Origin: Caldisericota bacterium
GTDB taxonomy: Bacteria; Caldisericota; Caldisericia; B22-G15
Direction of reading: 5' to 3'
NCBI GenBank assembly: GCA_003648245.1
Contig: QMOO01000012.1
Location: 1-13,125, forward strand
Length of the DNA: 13,125 nt
Shown here: positions 7,630 to 13,125 of the stretch, piece after piece
Layout of the letters: every line of letters starts with the position of its first letter
How positions within the stretch are numbered: the first letter of the stretch is position 1
Program-made: the position numbers and the translations under genes
Notes under the pieces: model-generated
Told to the model about the DNA's origin: nothing
Seen by the model: the letters and a program-made list of their open reading frames with translations, nothing else
Databases searched by the model: none

Positions 7630-9034
7630 AGTTGAAGAGTTTATGAGGAAAAGTCCAGAAATTATGAAAAAATGCCTTGGAGGGCTTGATTACGAGAAAT
7701 TCAGGTTTGGTAAAATTGGGTTTCACTATGAAGAGTTAATGAGTTCCATTGGATACTCCATAGAAGATGTAGGAAAGATACTCAAGGAAACAAAAGTAGG
7801 TAATACACCTATGTATGAATTGAAAAATTTAAATAGAGTAATTAAAAAAATATCAAGAAAGGGTTATGGAGCAAAAATTCTTTTGAAAGATGAAGCAGCA
7901 AACGCCTCCGGGTCCTTCAAGTCAAGAAGAGCTGCTTTATCGGTGTATGAGGCAAAGAAAAAGGGTTATGAGGGTGTCATTGCAGAAACAAGTGGAAACT
8001 ATGGAGCTGCAGTTGCCTCTCAGGCAGCCCAGAGGAATTTAAAATGCATAATTGTCCAGGAAGTTTTTGACTCAAAAGGAATTGGTCAACCTGAAATACT
8101 GGAAAAGGGAAGAAAATGTGAAGCTTATGGAGCAGAAGTATGGCAACTCACTGTTGGGCCAGAACTATTCTATTGGGCTCTTGTCCTCCTTGACGAAACT
8201 GGTTATTTTAACGCATCACTCTATACTCCCTATGGAATAAAAGGAATTGAAACATTGGGTTATGAAATAGGTATTGAAGTAAAGGAAAAATATGGAAGAT
8301 GTCCAGATTATGTTCTTGTAACTCATGCAGGGGGTGGAAATGTAACAGGGACTGCAAGAGGTTTAATAGAGGCTGGATGTGAAGATACAAAGGTTATCGG
8401 GGTTTCAGTGGATTTAAGAGGACTTCATATGGCAAGCGATCACGACTTTAATAGAAAATCTTTTACAACTGGCCACACAGGTTTTGGTGTACCTTTTGCA
8501 ATAAACCCAGACAGAGTGGATGTACCAATAAATGCAGCAAGACCGCTAAGATATATGGACGGATACCTTCTTGTTTCTCAAGGAGAAGTCTTTTACACAA
8601 CAATTCTTTTAGCACAAATTGAAGGGATAGAGAGAGGACCTGCTGGAAACACTTCTCTGTCAGCAGCAATACCCTTTGCGAGAGAGCTACCTGAGGACAA
8701 AATAATAGTGGTTCAGGAAACAGAATATACAGGCGCTGGAAAACATCCCTTTGCTCAACTAACCTTTGCTGAAAAGATGGGGATTGAGGTAAGTATTGGA
8801 AATCCAAGAGATAACATTCCTGGAAAGAAAATTGTTATTCCAGAGGATGTGAAAGAACTTGGTTTTGAGGAATACCCAATGGAAGATATTAAAAGGTCCT
8901 ATCTTAAACATAGATTGAAAGGAATAGATGAAATCTCATCCAAAGAGCTAAAGTTTTTGAAAGAAGAGGTGAAAGATAAGGAAGATTTTGTTGAAAAATT
9001 CCTCTTTGAGAAAGGAGTAAAGATAAATGCATAG
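7622..9034 (+). CDS. ortB: 2-amino-4-oxopentanoate thiolase, beta subunit (PLP enzyme)
   Basis: The 470-residue catalytic subunit belongs to fold-type II PLP enzymes (threonine synthase-like). The PLP lysine is expected at Lys100 in SGSFKSR. Phosphate and substrate contacts are suggested by TSGNYGAAVA (from Ser124) and the glycine loop GGGN (237-240), with a further SGN-type loop in AGNTSLSAA. With OrtA it cleaves 2-amino-4-oxopentanoate to alanine and acetyl-CoA. The ATG at 7622 was chosen because GGAGG (7611-7615) precedes it by 6 bp; the same frame is open further upstream (7577) but that would bury the start deep in ortA. It overlaps ortA by 8 bp and oraS by 8 bp, giving tight coupling. 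Threonine synthase is excluded by context and the divergent C-terminal part. Confidence 0.93.
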   Translation: MGKVEEFMRKSPEIMKKCLGGLDYEKFRFGKIGFHYEELMSSIGYSIEDVGKILKETKVGNTPMYELKNLNRVIKKISRKGYGAKILLKDEAANASGSFKSRRAALSVYEAKKKGYEGVIAETSGNYGAAVASQAAQRNLKCIIVQEVFDSKGIGQPEILEKGRKCEAYGAEVWQLTVGPELFYWALVLLDETGYFNASLYTPYGIKGIETLGYEIGIEVKEKYGRCPDYVLVTHAGGGNVTGTARGLIEAGCEDTKVIGVSVDLRGLHMASDHDFNRKSFTTGHTGFGVPFAINPDRVDVPINAARPLRYMDGYLLVSQGEVFYTTILLAQIEGIERGPAGNTSLSAAIPFARELPEDKIIVVQETEYTGAGKHPFAQLTFAEKMGIEVSIGNPRDNIPGKKIVIPEDVKELGFEEYPMEDIKRSYLKHRLKGIDEISSKELKFLKEEVKDKEDFVEKFLFEKGVKINA

Positions 9035-9413
9035 AAAAGATGATTACGAGAAAAGAAGAGAACATCTAAAGAACATGGATGAAGAGGAATTAATAAAGTA
9101 TTTCTGGAAACTTACAGAAAAAATTGTTGATCCACTTGTTGAACTTGCAAGAACCCACACCTCTCCCTCCATTGAGAGAAGTGTCCTACTTCGTATGGGA
9201 TTTTCGAGCATTGAAGCAAAGAAAATAGTTGAAAGAATGGTAAAGGAGAATCTTCTTGGACATGGTGCTGGAAGAATTGTTCTTCTCTATTCTGAATTAA
9301 GTAAAAGGGATTATCTAAGGGCAGGAAAAGAATTATCAGAGGGGATTGGCTGGGATAAGATAACTAAATACTATCGGAGGAGATATGAAACTAAAGCCAG
9401 ACAAAAAAATTGA
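9027..9413 (+). CDS. oraS: D-ornithine 4,5-aminomutase, small subunit
   Basis: The 128-residue helical protein matches OraS in length and in its central THTSPSIERSVLLRMGFSS segment and the C-terminal WDKITKYY. OraS is the small partner of OraE and is needed for an active aminomutase. AAAGGAG (9011-9017) lies 9 bp before the start. The gene overlaps ortB by 8 bp and oraE by 29 bp, an arrangement that would keep OraS and OraE production in step. Confidence 0.93.
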   Translation: MHRKDDYEKRREHLKNMDEEELIKYFWKLTEKIVDPLVELARTHTSPSIERSVLLRMGFSSIEAKKIVERMVKENLLGHGAGRIVLLYSELSKRDYLRAGKELSEGIGWDKITKYYRRRYETKARQKN

Positions 9414-11583
9414 TATAAGAGAGATATTAAAGAATCTTGAAAATTACACACCGAGAAGGTATGGGTGGATATGGAGAGAGAAAATTCCAGAGCAAAAGAT
9501 AGGGATACACACATACTTTGAAACAAGTAAACCACTAAAGAAAAGTATACCTCTTCCGGCTTCCCGCCAGATGAATTATATAGATCCCCAACCTGACTGC
9601 ATTGTAACAGTGGAAATTGCCTCTGGAAGGTTTGAGGATGATATAAGAAGAATGAGAATGGCTGCATGGCATGGTGCAGATCATATGATGGTAATAAGAA
9701 CTCTTGGTCAAAGTCATTTTGATGGACTTATTGAAGGTACTCCTGAGGGTGTGGGAGGGATACCCATTACAAGAAAACAAATAAGAGCAACAAGGAAGGC
9801 ACTTGATTTGATAGAAGATGAAGTCGGAAGGCCCATAAATTTTCACTCCTATGTTTCTGGCATTGCAGGTCCGGAAATTGCAGTTCTGTTTGCAGAGGAA
9901 GGGGTTAATGGTGCCCATCAGGACCCCCAATACAACATCCTCTACAGGAATATAAATCCAGTTAGATCCTTTGTTGATGCTGCAGTAGCAAAAAGAATAA
10001 TGGCAAGTGTAGATATGCTACAGATTGATGGTGCTCACAACGCAAATGCAACTGCAAAGTATGGTTTTAAAGTCATGCCAGAACTCTTTGTGCAACATGC
10101 AATAAATTCTTTGTTTTCATTAAAAATTGGGATGAGGAAAGATTTAATAGCTCTCTCCACAGTACCCCCAGATGCTTCTCCATGGCCTTCCTTGAGGCTG
10201 GATATACCCTACGCTGTAGCTTTGAGAAGGGTATTTAAAGGTTTCAGATTTAGAGCTCAAATGAACACAAAATACATTGAATCTGATACAAGGGAAGCAA
10301 CTGTAAATCACACATTAAATGCACTTATATCAAGGTTGACCTCTGTAGACATACAATCTACCATAACCCCAGACGAGGGAAGAAACGTTCCGTGGCATTA
10401 CAACTCAATTAATGCAATAAATACTGCAAAGCAAACTCTCATTGCTTCAGATGGAATAAAGAAAGTTTTAAAGATAAGAGAGAATGGATACATGAAGAAA
10501 AAGGTTAGGGAGCTCATTGAAAGAGCTGTGCTTTTCCTTGAGGAAATTATCGAGATTGGTGGATACTTCAAAGCATTGGAAGAAGGATTTTTTGTCGATT
10601 CAGGTATGTATCCAGAGAGAGTGGGGGATGGAATAAAAAGGCCAATAGATGAGGGAGATGAGGCAGGAACTGTTGTTAAAAGGGAGGAAGATTATCTTGC
10701 TCCAGTCTGTCATCACTTCGGCTACAACAATTTACCAGAAGGAATTGAGAAACCATGTGATTTGATAGATGGTTGTACCCTCTGTAAAAGGGAGAAAATA
10801 GTTTACATTGATGAACTTGATCCAACAGATAATGTAAACATAAGGCTTAAAGAACAGGAGAAATACGAAAAAGAAGGACTTTTTAGACCAGAGGTCCAGT
10901 GGAAGAATGATGGAATCATTCTTTTATCAATGTTTATCCCCATTGACTCTGAAAAAGCACCTTATGCAGCAGAGGAGATTGCAAAAAGGCTTGGATTGAA
11001 AAATGTTGAAGTTGTCCATGAACAGGTCCTTCATCCAGCAGAGGGAAGCTACATAGAGATTAAAGGAGAGGTTCCATTTTTTATAAAGGAAAGTGAAATA
11101 AAGGTAAAAGAAAGAATAAAACCCCTTTCAGATGAAGTTATAAGAGAAAAGGTTAAAGAATTTGGTGGAATAAAATGTGTTGCTGCAACTCTTGGTGAGG
11201 ATGAACATAACGTAGGGCTTAAAGAAATAATAGACATAAAACATGAAGGAATTGAGAAATGGGGATTTAAAGTGATATATCTTGGAACAAGTGTCCCTCC
11301 TAAAAAGGTTATTGATGCCGCAATTGAAGTTGGAGCAAAAGTAGTTCTTGCCTCAACCACAGTAACTCACGGTAATGTACACAGAATTAATCTTAAAAAA
11401 TTGAACCAGATAGCAATAGAGAAAGGTGTGAGGGACAAACTGTTGATAATTGGAGGAGGAACTCAACTATCAGATGAAATAAAGGATGAATGCGGAATTG
11501 ACGCTGCTTTTGGAAGAGGAACAAAGGGGGTGGAGGTTGCTTCTTTTATAATAAGGAAATTTTTGGAAAGGGATAAATATTGA
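9385..11583 (+). CDS. oraE: D-ornithine 4,5-aminomutase, large subunit (B12 and PLP)
   Basis: The 732-residue catalytic subunit converts D-ornithine to (2R,4S)-2,4-diaminopentanoate by radical migration of the terminal amino group, using adenosylcobalamin and PLP. The N-terminal ~500 residues correspond to the TIM-barrel part (for example THNA-type segments DGAHNANATAKYGF and IQSTITPDEGRNVPW). The C-terminal part is a B12-binding Rossmann domain with base-off motif DEHNVG, axial His608. Lys619, eleven residues on in EIIDIKHEG, matches the position of the PLP-binding lysine known from the Clostridium enzyme. The segment LASTTVTHG and glycine loop LIIGGGTQL complete the domain. Full length, no defect seen. 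The start has CGGAGGAG close upstream. The reactivating factor and the racemase often found beside oraE are absent downstream. Confidence 0.97.
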   Translation: MKLKPDKKIDIREILKNLENYTPRRYGWIWREKIPEQKIGIHTYFETSKPLKKSIPLPASRQMNYIDPQPDCIVTVEIASGRFEDDIRRMRMAAWHGADHMMVIRTLGQSHFDGLIEGTPEGVGGIPITRKQIRATRKALDLIEDEVGRPINFHSYVSGIAGPEIAVLFAEEGVNGAHQDPQYNILYRNINPVRSFVDAAVAKRIMASVDMLQIDGAHNANATAKYGFKVMPELFVQHAINSLFSLKIGMRKDLIALSTVPPDASPWPSLRLDIPYAVALRRVFKGFRFRAQMNTKYIESDTREATVNHTLNALISRLTSVDIQSTITPDEGRNVPWHYNSINAINTAKQTLIASDGIKKVLKIRENGYMKKKVRELIERAVLFLEEIIEIGGYFKALEEGFFVDSGMYPERVGDGIKRPIDEGDEAGTVVKREEDYLAPVCHHFGYNNLPEGIEKPCDLIDGCTLCKREKIVYIDELDPTDNVNIRLKEQEKYEKEGLFRPEVQWKNDGIILLSMFIPIDSEKAPYAAEEIAKRLGLKNVEVVHEQVLHPAEGSYIEIKGEVPFFIKESEIKVKERIKPLSDEVIREKVKEFGGIKCVAATLGEDEHNVGLKEIIDIKHEGIEKWGFKVIYLGTSVPPKKVIDAAIEVGAKVVLASTTVTHGNVHRINLKKLNQIAIEKGVRDKLLIIGGGTQLSDEIKDECGIDAAFGRGTKGVEVASFIIRKFLERDKY

Positions 11584-11607
11584 CAATTTTTTTCAATTTA
11601 TTATACT
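11580..11607 (+). promoter_or_regulatory. Consensus promoter of the DUF5320-like/NifX/ATPase operon
   Basis: TTGACA (11580-11585) and TATACT (11602-11607) are 16 bp apart, with an AT-rich spacer. The -35 box includes the oraE stop codon. Transcription should begin near 11614, just before the very strong ribosome site AAAGGAGGTGA (11616-11626). No terminator precedes it, so readthrough from oraE is also possible. Confidence 0.75.
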
Positions 11608-11632
11608 AATAGTAGAAAGGAGGTGAGACAGA

Positions 11633-11947
11633 ATGTGGGGATTTGGTAGAGGATTTGGTAGAGGCTGGGGATTCGGAAGAGGATTCGGCGGATTTGGAAG
11701 AGGATTCGGATGGGGAGCAACCCTTGGCTATTGCCCCTGGACAGGTCTTCCCAGAGGTTGGAGATGGAGTTATCCTTACCGTGTCTATGGATATGGATAT
11801 TACCCATCGAATTATTACGGATATTCATATTCACCTTATTATGAATCTTATACACCTGACATAGATAATATAAGAAACGAAATACAGAATTTAAAAGGAG
11901 AACTTGATACAATTAAAAAACTAATAGAAGAATTAAAAAGGAGATAA
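11633..11947 (+). CDS. DUF5320-like Gly/Arg/aromatic-rich protein with C-terminal coiled coil
   Basis: The 104-residue protein has three parts. Residues 3-28 are a low-complexity GFGR/GWG tract with Phe, Trp and Arg between glycines. Residues ~29-75 carry a single Cys34 in YCPWTGLPRGWRW, then a Tyr-rich stretch. Residues 80-104 form a regular coiled coil with hydrophobic residues at 80, 84, 87, 91, 94, 98 and 101. The build resembles the DUF5320 family, small proteins often found beside NifX/NifB-like and Mrp-like genes, but this one lacks the usual Met/Gly-rich TGPMG-type start. The function of that family is not established. It is first in an operon with a strong promoter and near-perfect Shine-Dalgarno, so it may be abundant. 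The next gene starts 3 bp after its stop. Confidence 0.8.
   Translation: MWGFGRGFGRGWGFGRGFGGFGRGFGWGATLGYCPWTGLPRGWRWSYPYRVYGYGYYPSNYYGYSYSPYYESYTPDIDNIRNEIQNLKGELDTIKKLIEELKRR
11639..11716 (+). repeat. Short tandem repeat encoding GFGR units
   Basis: Imperfect copies of a 12-bp unit GGATTYGGWAGA, plus shortened variants, encode residues 3-28 of the DUF5320-like protein. Synonymous differences between copies (TTT/TTC, GGT/GGA) show that the protein repeat is maintained and that the array is not freshly duplicated. Confidence 0.8.
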
Positions 11948-11950
11948 ACC

Positions 11951-12427
11951 ATGAGAATAGCAGTAACATCAACAGGAGAAACTCTCGAGTCTCAAATTGA
12001 TCCAAGGTTTGGAAGATGTGCTTACTATATGATTGTTGAAACTGACACCATGGACTTTGAGGTGATTCCAAATCAATTTGCTATGGCAGCGCAGGGTGCA
12101 GGCATTCAAGCAGCTCAGTTCATTATCAGCAAAGGTGTAAGGAAAATTGTAAGTGGAGATTTTGGCCCCAACAGTGCAGGAATTTTAGCAAGTGCAGGAA
12201 TTGAAATGATAAGGGTTCCTCCTGGAACAACAGTAAAAGACGCTGTAGAAATGGCAAAAAGTGGTACACAACCATCCTCTGAACAACCAAGAAGAATTGA
12301 ACCTATGGGAAATCCACCAGTCCCGCCAATGTATGAAATTCATTCTCTTAAAGATGAATTGGACAATTTAAAAAAAGAGATTGAAGAAATAAAAGATCTC
12401 TTGAGAGAGATTAAAGAGAATAGATGA
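11951..12427 (+). CDS. NifX/NifB-type dinitrogenase cofactor-domain protein with C-terminal coiled coil
   Basis: The 158-residue product has a dinitrogenase iron-molybdenum cofactor biosynthesis domain (PF02579/COG1433 type) in residues 1-~112, with DPRFGRCAYY at 17-26 and the GDFGPNSAGILASAGIEM segment. Such domains bind or carry iron-sulfur or Fe-Mo-type clusters; no nitrogenase genes are present, so a general cluster-carrier role is more likely. A Pro-rich linker (about 113-126) leads to a coiled coil at 133-158. The coil has the same heptad register as that of the preceding protein. The start has AAAAGGAG at good spacing. The end overlaps the ATPase gene in ATGA. The substrate cluster is unknown. 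Confidence 0.88.
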   Translation: MRIAVTSTGETLESQIDPRFGRCAYYMIVETDTMDFEVIPNQFAMAAQGAGIQAAQFIISKGVRKIVSGDFGPNSAGILASAGIEMIRVPPGTTVKDAVEMAKSGTQPSSEQPRRIEPMGNPPVPPMYEIHSLKDELDNLKKEIEEIKDLLREIKENR

Positions 12428-13125
12428 AAATTACAGTTACATCGGGCAAGGGAGGAACAGGAAAAACTTTAATTTCCACTTCCCTTGCCCTTTCTTTATC
12501 CAAAAGGTATCCCACAACTTACATAGATCTCGATGTAGAGGAACCAAATGGTTACATATTTGTTAAACCTGATATACAAAAAAGAGAATCCATAACTCTT
12601 CCATTTCCAAAGGTAGATTATGATAAATGTAACTTCTGTAGCGTATGTCAGGAGGTTTGTGCTTACAATGCAATAGTGGTACTATCATTTAACAATGAGG
12701 TTAAAATTTTCCCTGAGCTCTGTAAGAGTTGTGGTAACTGTGTATTAAATTGTCCAGAAAAAGCGATGTTTGAAGTTCCAAGAGAAATAGGAACTCTGAC
12801 ATATGGAAAAAGAGAAAATTTAAAATTCTTTGAAGGAAAATTAAACATATCAGAAGTTACAACAACAAGTGCTATAAGAATTGTGAAGAAAAAATCCCTG
12901 GAAGACATAAGAGATGGAGAAATATTAATATATGATTCACCTCCGGGAGCTTCCTGCCCAATGGTTGAAGCATCAAAAGGTGGAGATTACATAATACTCA
13001 TTACCGAACCCACACCTTTTGGTCTTTTTGACTTGAAAATTGCAGTAGGAGTGGTTAAAGACTTAAACAAGAAATTTGGAGTGATTATTAATAAAGAAAT
13101 GGAAGGTTTTGATGAACTTGACGAA
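12424..13125 (+). CDS. MinD/Mrp-type P-loop ATPase with inserted 2[4Fe-4S] ferredoxin domain (3' end cut)
   Basis: 234 codons are present and the frame is open at the window end. The deviant Walker A motif GKGGTGKT (8-15), the acidic YIDLDVEEPN segment (33-42) and DSPPGASCP (171-179) mark the MinD/Mrp/NBP35 class. Between them sits a ferredoxin-like insert with two cysteine sets, Cys69/72/75/79 and Cys100/103/106/110, each CxxCxxCxxxC and suited to one [4Fe-4S] cluster. Proteins of this build (COG1149 type) are found in pairs beside NifX-like genes in many anaerobes and are thought to take part in iron-sulfur cluster handling. The start overlaps the NifX-like stop by 4 bp. A second ATPase of the same type may follow outside the window. 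Confidence 0.9.
   Translation, partial: MKITVTSGKGGTGKTLISTSLALSLSKRYPTTYIDLDVEEPNGYIFVKPDIQKRESITLPFPKVDYDKCNFCSVCQEVCAYNAIVVLSFNNEVKIFPELCKSCGNCVLNCPEKAMFEVPREIGTLTYGKRENLKFFEGKLNISEVTTTSAIRIVKKKSLEDIRDGEILIYDSPPGASCPMVEASKGGDYIILITEPTPFGLFDLKIAVGVVKDLNKKFGVIINKEMEGFDELDE

Noticed and set aside
8052..8240. 62-codon + strand open frame inside ortB
   Set aside because: Fully inside a conserved catalytic gene, in another frame, with no recognisable product or good ribosome site.
8463..8807. Antisense open frames, for example opposite ortB and opposite the CARDB-repeat gene
   Set aside because: Hydrophobic or low-complexity translations with no ribosome sites, opposite clearly conserved genes.
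7622..9034. Threonine synthase as an alternative for OrtB
   Set aside because: The PLP fold is shared, but the ortA partner, the aminomutase neighbours and the C-terminal region point to the thiolase.
9385..11583. Lysine 5,6-aminomutase as an alternative for the mutase
   Set aside because: That enzyme splits barrel and B12 domain between subunits of about 520 and 260 residues; here one 732-residue chain with a 128-residue partner and ortAB fits ornithine 4,5-aminomutase.
11639..11716. CRISPR-like or mobile repeat
   Set aside because: The repeats are 12-bp in-frame codon repeats without spacers, inside a coding region.
11643..11864. 73-codon alternate + strand frame in the DUF5320-like gene
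   Set aside because: It is a by-product of the repetitive GGA/GAT-rich DNA; the main frame has the ribosome site, the family features and the coiled coil.

Overview
The window is AT-rich, compact bacterial DNA with every recognisable gene on the + strand. Junctions are short or overlapping, Shine-Dalgarno sites are strong (AAAGGAGG-type), and AGA/AGG dominate the arginine codons. Gene content suggests an anaerobic, probably thermophilic, amino-acid-fermenting bacterium: B12-dependent ornithine degradation, a ferredoxin-fused MinD-type ATPase, a NifX-like protein and a copper-amine-oxidase-N-domain envelope protein. A Caldisericota-like or deep Firmicutes-like lineage would fit, but that is inference and no marker gene is present to settle it.

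Layout. (1) 2-886: the 3' part of an exported protein with an Ig-like domain and a copper amine oxidase N-terminal-type domain. (2) 928-942: a perfect inverted repeat in the only sizeable upstream gap, followed by a four-gene envelope operon (1005-6353): a MacB/LolD-type ABC ATPase, a secreted protein of seven CARDB/COG1361-like beta-sandwich repeats, a MacB/FtsX-type permease and a five-helix Yip1-like membrane protein. The repeat protein sits where a MacA-type adaptor would be expected. (3) 6406-7197: a FabL/FabI-like short-chain reductase closed by a clear intrinsic terminator. (4) 7265-11583: ortA-ortB-oraS-oraE, encoding 2-amino-4-oxopentanoate thiolase and adenosylcobalamin/PLP-dependent D-ornithine 4,5-aminomutase. 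Its promoter has its -35 box inside the preceding terminator hairpin. (5) 11580-13125: a consensus promoter over the oraE stop, then a Gly/Arg/aromatic-rich DUF5320-like protein, a NifX/NifB-type protein and a MinD/Mrp-type ATPase with an inserted 2[4Fe-4S] ferredoxin domain (cut by the window end).

How the genes work together. OraSE converts D-ornithine to 2,4-diaminopentanoate. OrtAB cleaves 2-amino-4-oxopentanoate with CoA to alanine and acetyl-CoA. The dehydrogenase (Ord) and ornithine racemase (Orr) that complete the path are absent here and must be elsewhere or replaced. The last three genes look like a metal-cluster carrier/assembly module. Its first two proteins end in coiled coils of identical heptad register, suggesting that they pair.

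The items most worth a second look are the matched coiled coils, the CARDB-repeat protein in place of MacA together with its repeated loop motif, and the terminator-embedded promoter. Nothing seen here is by itself proof of a wholly new system.
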